Source of the DNA: Candidatus Hydrogenedentota bacterium
Lineage (GTDB): Bacteria; Hydrogenedentota; Hydrogenedentia; Hydrogenedentales; SCBR16-9
Assembly (NCBI GenBank): GCA_007116095.1
Contig: SKJD01000435.1
Span: 1 to 6,908, forward strand
Length of the DNA: 6,908 nt
Reading direction: 5' to 3'
The position numbers were made by a program, and so were the translations under genes. This document shows positions 1-5,989 of the stretch, piece after piece; position 1 is the first letter of the stretch; each line of letters opens with the position of its first letter. The notes below the pieces were generated by a model. The model had not been told where the DNA came from. It did not search any database and saw only the letters and a program-made list of their open reading frames with translations.

Positions 1-895
1 CCTGTCGCCAGGGGCCGGGCAGGAGCAGGGTGTTGTCCAGGTTACCTTGCACAGGTTGTGCGTCGCCCAAAATCCGGCGCGCCTCGGCAATCGATATACC
101 GGCGGGTAGGCTGATGACGTCGGCCCCGGCGCGCTGCAAGTCTTCCAGACGCTCCCAATCCCGGGCAAAGACAATGCTGGGGGCCAAGCCCCGAATCGCC
201 TCAAAGATACGCTGTTGCGCGGGCAACGCAAAACGCTCATACTGCGCGGGGCTCAACAGAAACGCCGCCGACTCAAACAGTTGCACCGCCGCCGCGCCGT
301 TGTCGATTTGGTACTTGAGGTAGTCGATGGTCATCGCCGTGATTTTGTCCAGGGCCGCCTCGGCCCGCTCCGGCTCCTCGTCAAGGAAAGCCAGGGCCTG
401 GTCGGCGCTCTGGCCGAAGCTTTTGCCTTCCAGCAGGAAAACCAGCAGCGTCAGGGGCGCTCCGGCAAAACCCAGCACCGGCATTTCGCCGTCGACTTCG
501 GCACGCACCCGCGTCAGGGTCTCTCCGACAAAATTCATTTCCTGCCGCACATCGAAGGTATGCAGATTCGATAGCGCCGACTCTGGCTCCAGCCCTGCGG
601 CCAACTTTGGCCCCGGCGCAAAGACAAACTCCGCGCCCATCCCGGACAGTATCGTTAGGATGTCTTGGAACAGAATCAGGCCATCCACACCAAAGCGTTT
701 AGGCAGGAGCGTGATCCGGGTTGCCCAGTCCACGTGACGAAAGAGCTTTTCCAGCGGCAGCGCCGCTTCTTCCCGCATACGCAGGTACTCGGGGTCCGTA
801 CGTCCGGCCTGGCGCATCATCCAAATCGGCGTGCGCGGGGTCTTTTGCCCCCGGGCCGCACGAAGTATCAAATCGTTGTCATAGTTGTGATTCAT
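1..895 (-). CDS. hemE: Uroporphyrinogen decarboxylase (HemE-type), 3' end cut by window edge
   Basis: In this family the enzyme decarboxylates the four acetate side chains of uroporphyrinogen III to give coproporphyrinogen III in cytoplasmic haem synthesis. The window holds the first 298 codons; family members are usually about 340-355 residues. Visible landmarks are WMMRQAGR at residues 25-32 (substrate-binding arginines R28 and R32), FQDIL at 76-80 (D78 matches the essential Asp86 of human UROD), GAPLTL at 145-150, LFESAAFLLS at 206-215 (S209 matches human Ser219) and QGNLDN at 283-288. Odd changes are RTDPEY where RYLPEY is usual, F153 at the conserved Tyr of the second family signature (human Tyr164), and LPAG near 263-266 where an LDW motif is usual. 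The start at 895 places the first motif at the normal distance; the Shine-Dalgarno is weak (AGGT, 7 nt upstream). The gene lies 13 nt after the membrane protein gene, probably in the same operon. A URO-D paralogue with another substrate is the main alternative. Confidence 0.85.
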   Translation of the reverse strand, partial: MNHNYDNDLILRAARGQKTPRTPIWMMRQAGRTDPEYLRMREEAALPLEKLFRHVDWATRITLLPKRFGVDGLILFQDILTILSGMGAEFVFAPGPKLAAGLEPESALSNLHTFDVRQEMNFVGETLTRVRAEVDGEMPVLGFAGAPLTLLVFLLEGKSFGQSADQALAFLDEEPERAEAALDKITAMTIDYLKYQIDNGAAAVQLFESAAFLLSPAQYERFALPAQQRIFEAIRGLAPSIVFARDWERLEDLQRAGADVISLPAGISIAEARRILGDAQPVQGNLDNTLLLPGPWRQ

Positions 896-908
896 GTACT
901 ACCTATGG

Positions 909-1298
909 TTACCAGAAAAGTGTAGACGGGGCGCCATCATCCACGACACGCGGGAAGCGCTCGCCCCGTTCCTTAATGATTTCATCACCAATTTCCGCAT
1001 CATTATAACGGAAACGGGACGCCCTTCCGCGAACCTGCCGCCCATCATCGGTTTCTACTATCCAGTAATGGTTGTAGCGGCGGTACTCCGGACCATGCCA
1101 GTTTTCGTTGCCACGCCACCAGCGGAATTTGCGCTCTTTTTCAACCAGCTCTCCCGAATATGATCGTGCGTAGGTTTGCGAGTAGTCCCAGGCGGCAATG
1201 CCCACTATCATCAGGATGGCCACGCCAAATGCGATAAAACTGTTTCGACGGTTGTTGACTCCGGTACGCGGATCCGTTTTCCAGATTGAAGAACCCAT
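909..1298 (-). CDS. Small one-pass membrane protein of unknown function
   Basis: This 129-residue protein is not one I can name. Residues 1-18 are polar and basic (NNRRNS just before the membrane). Residues about 20-37 form one hydrophobic segment, FIAFGVAILMIVGIAAW. The remaining ~90 residues are charged and aromatic, with SYSGELVEKERKF at 46-58, YWIVETDDGRQVRGR at 78-92 and EIGDEIIKERGERFPRVV at 102-119. That pattern reads as a compact all-beta domain and loosely recalls small DUF2500/DUF7489-like domains, but I could not test this. With the positive-inside rule the basic N-terminus should be cytoplasmic and the C-terminal domain outside. The start is well supported: AAGGAGG lies 8 nt upstream, with a second AGGAGG just before it. 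The stop is 13 nt before hemE, so the two are probably co-transcribed; a link to haem synthesis is only inferred from position. Confidence 0.8.
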   Translation of the reverse strand: MGSSIWKTDPRTGVNNRRNSFIAFGVAILMIVGIAAWDYSQTYARSYSGELVEKERKFRWWRGNENWHGPEYRRYNHYWIVETDDGRQVRGRASRFRYNDAEIGDEIIKERGERFPRVVDDGAPSTLFW

Positions 1299-1306
1299 TA
1301 TGCTTG

Positions 1307-1320
1307 CCTCCTTACCTCCT
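1307..1320 (-). promoter_or_regulatory. Tandem Shine-Dalgarno sites of the small membrane protein gene
   Basis: Read on the minus strand this stretch is AGGAGGTAAGGAGG. The downstream GGAGG is 8 nt from the ATG at 1298, which is ideal spacing, and the second AGGAGG lies 8 bases further upstream. It is the strongest ribosome-binding site in the window and fixes the start of this gene. Having two copies suggests a high initiation rate; that effect is inferred. Confidence 0.8.
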
Positions 1321-1438
1321 TGCTTTCACTCGGCCATCTAGTAAATTGCGGCCTAAAATAGCTATAATACGTCATGATTATATAATTAATTCTAACGGCC
1401 CCTGGCGTGGAAATAATCCTGTGCGCCTTCTCCGACAG

Positions 1439-1459
1439 CCAGGAATGTTTCATTCCAGG
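1439..1459 (+). promoter_or_regulatory. Inverted repeat in sulfatase leader
   Basis: GGAATG and CATTCC form a perfect 6-bp inverted repeat around a TTT loop (1442-1456). The stem extends to 9 bp by two further C-G pairs after one A-A mismatch. It lies about 44 nt before the sulfatase start and is not followed by a T-run, so it is not a typical intrinsic terminator. It could be a repressor operator or an mRNA hairpin; the sequence does not decide. Confidence 0.45.
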
Positions 1460-1490
1460 TGCAACACGCCCACCCAGCAACAAGATTTTG

Positions 1491-1495
1491 AAAGG
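1491..1495 (+). promoter_or_regulatory. Ribosome-binding site that sets the sulfatase start
   Basis: AAAGG ends 7 nt before the ATG at 1503. This supports 1503 rather than the in-frame ATG at 1407, and it leaves the twin-arginine motif at the very N-terminus, where Tat signals belong. Confidence 0.7.
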
Positions 1496-1502
1496 CAAAA
1501 CC

Positions 1503-3149
1503 ATGAACCGACGTGAATTTTTACGGGGGGCGCTGGCCTTCCCGGCTGCCGCAGCCCTTATGCCGACCGCAACGCGGACCCTGGCCCAGACTGCCCCGAC
1601 AGCAACCTCGAATGCGAAAGCGCCCAACCTGATCTATATCTTGATCGACGACATGGGCTTCAGTGATTTGGGTTGTTTCGGCGGCGAGATCGATACTCCC
1701 AACCTGGATCGCCTGGCTCGAGGGGGACTGCGCTTCACCCAGATGCACAACGACGCCATGTGTGTGGCGTCCCGATCTTCGCTCCTCAGCGGGCAATGGT
1801 GGCCGCGCGCGGGCATGGGTATTAAGGAAGACCGTACAACCCTTCCGGAAATGTTGCGGGAACAGGGTTACCGCAATGGCGTCATCGGCAAGTGGCACCT
1901 GAACGGCAACCCGGTGGACCGTGGCTTCGATCATTTCTTCGGCTTCCTGGGCGGTTTCGCGGATCACTTTACCGGCCACCCGAGCTATCGACTGAACAAG
2001 GAGCCCTTCACCGACTATGGCGATGACTATTACAGCAGCGACGCTTTTTCCGAGCGCGCCGTGGACTTTATCCGGGACAACGTGGCCGATGATGCGGAGC
2101 AGCCATTTTTCCTCTACTTGAACTACCAGGCGCCGCACAATCCCCTCCAGGCTCCCCGCGAAGACATCATGAAATATCGAGGCCGCTATCTGGACGGCTG
2201 GCAGGCCATCCGCGAGGCGCGATTCGAGCAACAGAAAGCTTTGGGCATCGTCCCGGAGGATGCCGAATTACAGCCCTACCCGCAGAACTTGCCAGACTGG
2301 GACAGCCTCAGTCCGGCGCAACAAGACCTCGAAGACCTGCGCATGTCGGTTTATGCGGCCATGATTGAAGGCATCGACAGGGGTGTGGGCCAGGTCGTGG
2401 CGGCGCTGGAGGAGGCCGGGATTCTCGACGATACGCTTGTGCTTTTCTGCAGCGACAACGGTACGGACTCCTTCCATGTCGTTGACCAGGCCATGCTCGA
2501 GCGGGAGTTGCTCCCCGGCGATCCCGCCTCCAATTGGCAACCGGGCACCGGCTGGGCCTATGCCACGGTCACTCCCTGGCGGCTCTATAAGATCAGCAAG
2601 CATTCCGGGGGCGTCGTCACCGGCACAATCGTCCATTGGCCCAATGGCGTCACGCGGCCCGGCGCCATCGATGACAGTCAATTACACTTTGTGGACGTGC
2701 TGCCGACCTTTATGGAGCTCGCAGACGGGCAACAGGACGTCGAGCGCGTGGACCATCAGGCCGGTGAGTCGTTTGCACCGTTGCTGCGGGGCGAAGCCTG
2801 GGAACGCTCGCGTCCCATGTATTTCCAGTTCACCGACAACCGCGCCCTGCGAAACGACGAATACACCCTGGTCGAGGTGGATAACGCGGGCTGGGAGCTG
2901 TTCCGCCAGGAGGACAAGTTTGAGGACCATGACTTGGCGGCGGAACGCCCCGAAGTGGTGGAAGCGCTCGAAGCCGAGTGGCTGGACTGGTGGCGCACGG
3001 AAAGCGGCGAGGATGCCTACGAGCCGGTCAGCAGCGTTGGGCACCAGCATTACCAGCCCCAGGGCGATCGCGGTTCCGGCGTAATGTATGATCCTTCGGC
3101 CATGCCGGATGCCCTGGCCGGGCGCTATCCCCTGCCGGAGGCCCGGTAA
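1503..3149 (+). CDS. Tat-exported sulfatase (arylsulfatase-like, S1 family)
   Basis: The 548-residue product is a formylglycine-dependent sulfatase that hydrolyses a sulfate ester outside the cytoplasm. Residues 1-29 are a Tat signal: NRREFLRG at 2-9, a hydrophobic Ala/Leu/Pro stretch, and a likely cut after TLAQ. The family's active-site set is visible: metal-binding D49-D50 in LIDDMG; C87 and R91 in CVASR, the formylglycine motif of the C-x-(P/A)-S-R type; K130 and H132 in GKWHL; H212 in APHNPLQAP; D318-N319 in CSDNG; and K363 in RLYKISKHSGG. The last segment, with IVHWPNG following, resembles arylsulfatases of the S1_4 type, but has HSGG where HEGG is usual. Length is normal, with a ~45-residue polar tail. 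The substrate cannot be read from sequence; sulfated polysaccharides or aryl sulfates are plausible. The required formylglycine-generating enzyme or anaerobic maturase is not in the window. cca starts 7 nt after the stop. Confidence 0.93.
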   Translation: MNRREFLRGALAFPAAAALMPTATRTLAQTAPTATSNAKAPNLIYILIDDMGFSDLGCFGGEIDTPNLDRLARGGLRFTQMHNDAMCVASRSSLLSGQWWPRAGMGIKEDRTTLPEMLREQGYRNGVIGKWHLNGNPVDRGFDHFFGFLGGFADHFTGHPSYRLNKEPFTDYGDDYYSSDAFSERAVDFIRDNVADDAEQPFFLYLNYQAPHNPLQAPREDIMKYRGRYLDGWQAIREARFEQQKALGIVPEDAELQPYPQNLPDWDSLSPAQQDLEDLRMSVYAAMIEGIDRGVGQVVAALEEAGILDDTLVLFCSDNGTDSFHVVDQAMLERELLPGDPASNWQPGTGWAYATVTPWRLYKISKHSGGVVTGTIVHWPNGVTRPGAIDDSQLHFVDVLPTFMELADGQQDVERVDHQAGESFAPLLRGEAWERSRPMYFQFTDNRALRNDEYTLVEVDNAGWELFRQEDKFEDHDLAAERPEVVEALEAEWLDWWRTESGEDAYEPVSSVGHQHYQPQGDRGSGVMYDPSAMPDALAGRYPLPEAR

Positions 3150-3156
3150 CGACCTG

Positions 3157-4494
3157 ATGGAAGCACAAGGCAGGACCCAACTCCGTGACGCCGCCCTCGC
3201 CATCTGCGCCGAACTTCGTACCCACGGATACCAGGCGCTGCTGGCGGGAGGCTGCGTCCGCGACATGCTGCTGGAGCAAACGCCGCTTGACTACGACATC
3301 GCCACCGACGCCACGGCGGCGCAAGTGCAGGCCATATTCCCGAAGACGGCGCCGGTAGGCGCGGAGTTCGGGGTTGTGCTGGTGATCCGGCCGGAGGGCC
3401 CGTTCGAAGTCGCGACCTTCCGGCAGGACGGACCCTATGTCGATGGACGACGTCCGGAATCCGTGCGGTTCTGTGATGCTGCGGAAGATGCCCGAAGGCG
3501 GGACTTCACGATCAACGCGCTCTTCTACGATCCCGCCCAAGAGAAGGTATTGGACTATGTCGGCGGCCAGGCGGATTTGGAGGCGGGTATCCTGCGTACG
3601 GTCGGCGATCCCCAGATGCGCTTTGCCGAGGACCATCTGCGGCTGATACGGGCCGTACGCTTCGCCGCGCGACTCGATTATCAGATTGAAAGTACAACCT
3701 GGGAGGCGCTCCAACAAAACGCCCCGGCCATCCTCCGTTGCAGTGCGGAGCGTCTCCGCGATGAACTCTGTAAAATCCTGACCCAGGGCAATGCGGACCG
3801 CGCCCTGGACCTGCTGGACGCCTCCGGGCTCCTGGAGCAGCTCCTGCCGGAGGTGGCCGCCATGAAGGGGGTCGAGCAGCCCCCCGTTTTTCACCCCGAA
3901 GGCGATGTCTACACGCATACCCGGCTGTTGCTTCGCTATCTCCAGCCGCCCACCGTGTCCGCGCCCTCCGTCACCCTGGCGATGGGCGCGCTGCTGCATG
4001 ACGTGGGCAAGCCGCTCACCCAGACCTTCGAGGACCGCATCCGCTTCAACAACCACCACCATGTGGGCGCCGACATGGCGCGAACGATATGCCAGCGACT
4101 GCGCTTCTCGAAGAAAGCGACCGAGCGCATCGCCTGGCTTGTGGACCAGCACATGCGCGTTGCCGATATACCTGAGATGAAAGAAAACCGGCGGCGGCGT
4201 TTTGTGCGGGAGCCGGGCTTTGAGGAACTCCTGACCTTGTGTCGCCTGGATTGCCTGGCGAGTCATGGCGACACCGCGACAGTGGACTGGATCGCTGATT
4301 ATATCGAAGCACTCGGTCCCGAGGAAGAAACGCCGCCCCCCCTGCTTAGCGGCAAAGACCTCATCGCCTTGGGACTCACGCCCGGTCCTCATTTCGCGGA
4401 GATTCTCCGTTTTGTAGAGGAAGAACAGCTCGAAGGCCATATAGAGAGCCGTGAAGCCGCCATAGAGGCCGTCTTGGAACGTTGGCGGCCCTGA
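3157..4494 (+). CDS. cca: CCA-adding tRNA nucleotidyltransferase with HD domain
   Basis: The 445-residue cytoplasmic enzyme builds or repairs the 3'-CCA of tRNAs without a nucleic acid template. Class II features are in order: LLAGGCVRDMLL at 28-39; catalytic carboxylates D45 and D47 in DYDIAT; RRRDFTINALFYD at 113-125; EDHLR at 158-162, the EDxxR amino-acid template for CTP/ATP choice, followed by RAVRFA; and AERLRDEL at 197-204. The C-terminal half carries an HD-type metal site: H254 in YTHT, H281-D282 in HDVGKP, and the HHH at 300-302. The start at 3157 avoids overlap with the sulfatase and gives a normal N-terminus. Its only purine-rich site, GGAGG at 3137-3141, is 15 nt away, so translation may depend on termination of the sulfatase. 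An in-frame ATG at 3109 inside the sulfatase gene is less likely. A dedicated A-adding or CC-adding enzyme cannot be excluded. Confidence 0.93.
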   Translation: MEAQGRTQLRDAALAICAELRTHGYQALLAGGCVRDMLLEQTPLDYDIATDATAAQVQAIFPKTAPVGAEFGVVLVIRPEGPFEVATFRQDGPYVDGRRPESVRFCDAAEDARRRDFTINALFYDPAQEKVLDYVGGQADLEAGILRTVGDPQMRFAEDHLRLIRAVRFAARLDYQIESTTWEALQQNAPAILRCSAERLRDELCKILTQGNADRALDLLDASGLLEQLLPEVAAMKGVEQPPVFHPEGDVYTHTRLLLRYLQPPTVSAPSVTLAMGALLHDVGKPLTQTFEDRIRFNNHHHVGADMARTICQRLRFSKKATERIAWLVDQHMRVADIPEMKENRRRRFVREPGFEELLTLCRLDCLASHGDTATVDWIADYIEALGPEEETPPPLLSGKDLIALGLTPGPHFAEILRFVEEEQLEGHIESREAAIEAVLERWRP

Positions 4495-4525
4495 GCAGCA
4501 CAAAGCTCCGTATCACTGTTTTTCC

Positions 4526-4555
4526 TTGCGAAAATCCTTCCAAAACAGCTATACT
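4526..4555 (+). promoter_or_regulatory. Sigma-70-like promoter for ybaB-fmt
   Basis: TTGCGA (4526-4531) and TATACT (4550-4555) are separated by 18 nt, close to the TTGACA/TATAAT consensus, in the AT-rich gap between cca and ybaB. Transcription would start near 4562, giving a leader of about 37 nt. I saw no intrinsic terminator for cca in this gap, so read-through from upstream is also possible. Confidence 0.65.
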
Positions 4556-4598
4556 ATATTAACTTTTAACCTTCATATCAGGAAAGGATAAGTCTAAC

Positions 4599-4931
4599 GT
4601 GTTCAAGGGATTAGGCGACCTCGGCAAAATGAGCGGCATGATGAAGCAGGCGATGGCGTTGAAGAACAACATTGACTCTTTTAAGGAACAATTGGGCGAA
4701 GAACGGGTGGAAGGCTCCGCTGGAGGCGGTATGGTGCAGGTCGTGGTATCCGGCAAAATGGAATTGCTGGACATCAAGATCGACCCGGAAGTCATCGACA
4801 AGGACGACCCGGAAATGCTGGAAACCCTGGTGCGCGCCGCAGTGAATGAGGCCATGGAGAAGACCCGCGAACTGGTGAAAGAAAAAATGTCCGAGATGAC
4901 CGGGGGCCTCGATATTCCGGGATTGACCTAG
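4599..4931 (+). CDS. ybaB: YbaB/EbfC family nucleoid-associated DNA-binding protein
   Basis: The 110-residue product matches the YbaB/EbfC family in length and pattern. Family members form dimers with a tweezer-like shape that bind DNA and associate with the nucleoid. It has a Met-rich helical N-terminus (GLGDLGKMSGMMKQAMALKN), then the family core GSAGGGMVQVVVSGKMELLDIKI at about 39-61 (glycine-rich turn plus beta strands), IDPEVID, and a long C-terminal helix LETLVRAAVNEAMEKTRELV. The start is a GTG at 4599, with the purine-rich GGAAAGGA at 4581-4588 about 10 nt upstream; no in-frame ATG precedes it with a better site. The gene normally sits between dnaX and recR, but here it follows cca and overlaps fmt. 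The precise cellular role of the family is not settled. Confidence 0.95.
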   Translation: MFKGLGDLGKMSGMMKQAMALKNNIDSFKEQLGEERVEGSAGGGMVQVVVSGKMELLDIKIDPEVIDKDDPEMLETLVRAAVNEAMEKTRELVKEKMSEMTGGLDIPGLT

Positions 4932-5863
4932 TGCGCACCGTCTTCTTTGGCACGCCGGAGCTCGCCGTCCCCACGCTAAAGGCCGTGGCCGCTTCCCATG
5001 AAGTCACGGCGGTGGTCTGTCAGCCGGACAAGCCCCAGGGGCGCAGCAAGAAGCTGGTCCCACCGCCGGTGAAGACAACGGCGGAAGCGCTGGGCATCCC
5101 GGTCCATCAGCCCTCAAAGCTCAACGATGGCAGCTTCGAGGCTTGGCTTCGGGAACAACAGCCGGAAATCTGTACCGTGGCCGCCTACGGACGCATGCTA
5201 AAACAACCGATTCTGGACATCCCGCCCCAGGGCTGGCTCAACGTCCACCCCAGTCTCCTGCCACGTTGGCGCGGCGCTTCCCCGATTCAGACCGCATTGC
5301 TTGCGGGTGATACGGAAACCGGGGTAAGCATCATGCGCATCGTGTTGGAAATGGATGCAGGGGATATCTTACTTCAAGAGCGGGTCCCCATTGCCCCGGA
5401 AACCACGCACCCGGAACTCAGTGCGCAACTGGCGAAGCTGGGCGCCCGGATGATGGTGGAAGCCATGGAATTGGTGGCGAATGGGCGTGCGGAATTCACG
5501 CCGCAGGACCCGGCCAAGGTCACGCACTCCCGCATCATCACCAAGGAAGATGGACGCATTGACTGGACAAAAAGCGCCTGGGCGATCCACAACCAGGTGC
5601 GGGCCCTGCAACCCTGGCCCATTGCCCATTGCCAGTTCCGGGAGCAGCCCTTCCGAATTCTGCGCAGCCGGGTAGTTGAGGCGAACGATACGCCCCAGGG
5701 CGCTCCGGGCGAAATTGTTGCGGTTGGGAAACAGCACCTATATGTCGCCACGGGGGAGGGTGTACTGGAGCTGTTGGAAGTCCAGGTCCCGGGCAAGCGG
5801 ATCGTGCAGACCGGCGAATTTCTCCGTGGTCACCGCATAGAAGCGGGCGCGCGTTTTTCCTGA
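4931..5863 (+). CDS. fmt: Methionyl-tRNA formyltransferase
   Basis: The enzyme transfers a formyl group from 10-formyltetrahydrofolate to the methionine on initiator tRNA, which marks it for translation initiation. The 310-residue length is normal. The N-terminal Rossmann domain begins with VFFGTPELAVPTL. The catalytic triad of the family is visible as N104 and H106 in LNVHPSLLPRWRGASP and D142 in MDAGDILL. The GRSKKLVPPPVK segment at 37-48 corresponds to the basic loop used in tRNA recognition. The C-terminal OB-like domain follows HSRIITKEDGRIDW and ends with FLRGHRIEAGARF. The start is GTG at 4931 and shares its G with the ybaB stop (TAGTG), so translation is very likely coupled; a separate Shine-Dalgarno is weak (GGGA, about 8 nt upstream). 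The usual partner def, for peptide deformylase, is absent from the window, but rsmB follows, as in many bacteria. Confidence 0.97.
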   Translation: MRTVFFGTPELAVPTLKAVAASHEVTAVVCQPDKPQGRSKKLVPPPVKTTAEALGIPVHQPSKLNDGSFEAWLREQQPEICTVAAYGRMLKQPILDIPPQGWLNVHPSLLPRWRGASPIQTALLAGDTETGVSIMRIVLEMDAGDILLQERVPIAPETTHPELSAQLAKLGARMMVEAMELVANGRAEFTPQDPAKVTHSRIITKEDGRIDWTKSAWAIHNQVRALQPWPIAHCQFREQPFRILRSRVVEANDTPQGAPGEIVAVGKQHLYVATGEGVLELLEVQVPGKRIVQTGEFLRGHRIEAGARFS

Positions 5864-5989
5864 TACCTGGCCTTGACTAGCGCGATACCTCCCTGGCGCG
5901 TTATCCATAACACACGACATTATAAAGATTTCCTGACTTTCCTTTAGCGTGGCCCGCGGGTCACGATTGCATACCTTTGGGGGCTTCCG
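5864..5989 (+). other. Intergenic gap between fmt and rsmB with a small dyad
   Basis: This 126-nt gap holds no gene. It contains TTGACT at 5873-5878 and TATAAA at 5921-5926, but the spacing does not make a standard promoter. It also contains the 12-bp dyad GTTAT-CC-ATAAC at 5900-5911. No stem followed by a T-run is visible, so there is no clear terminator for fmt. The gap suggests that rsmB may have its own promoter, which I cannot place. Confidence 0.4.

Larger units (their letters stand above)
1321..1502. promoter_or_regulatory. AT-rich divergent promoter region between membrane protein/hemE and sulfatase
   Basis: This region separates a leftward and a rightward transcription unit and must hold promoters for both. 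The stretch 1355-1395 is very AT-rich against a GC-rich background. It contains TATAAT on the plus strand at 1363-1368 and again at 1381-1386. A minus-strand TATAAT (1382 to 1377) forms with the latter the perfect palindrome ATTATATAAT at 1377-1386. No good -35 box sits 16-18 nt from any of these, so the actual promoters are not assigned; TTGCGG at 1346 is only 11 nt from the first TATAAT. The right part (1400-1490) is GC-richer and would be the sulfatase leader. An in-frame ATG at 1407 would add 32 residues to the sulfatase but would bury its Tat signal, so this stretch is treated as non-coding. Confidence 0.6.

Noticed and set aside
215..737. Overlapping plus-strand frames opposite hemE
   Set aside because: The minus-strand frame has clear uroporphyrinogen decarboxylase motifs. 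The plus-strand products are low-complexity, Arg/Ser-rich shadows.
1346..1368. TTGCGG plus TATAAT as a sulfatase promoter
   Set aside because: The spacer is 11 nt, too short for a sigma-70 promoter.
1407..1502. 32-codon N-terminal extension of the sulfatase from the ATG at 1407
   Set aside because: It would place the twin-arginine signal internally and lacks a ribosome-binding site, while the ATG at 1503 has AAAGG at 7 nt.
1521..2231. 236-codon minus-strand frame opposite the sulfatase
   Set aside because: The sulfatase frame carries the full catalytic motif set, and the antisense product shows no family pattern.
3109..3156. Earlier cca start inside the sulfatase gene
   Set aside because: The added residues are Pro/Arg-rich out-of-frame sulfatase sequence with no match to the CCA-enzyme N-terminus, so 3157 is preferred.
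3028..4503. Long open frame of 491 codons on the minus strand opposite cca
   Set aside because: It lies fully antisense to a gene with complete family motifs. Its translation shows no recognisable domain, and long antisense frames are common in GC-rich coding DNA.
5864..5960. Intrinsic terminator after fmt
   Set aside because: The GC-rich stretches, including CCCGCGGG near 5952, form no stable stem followed by a T-run.
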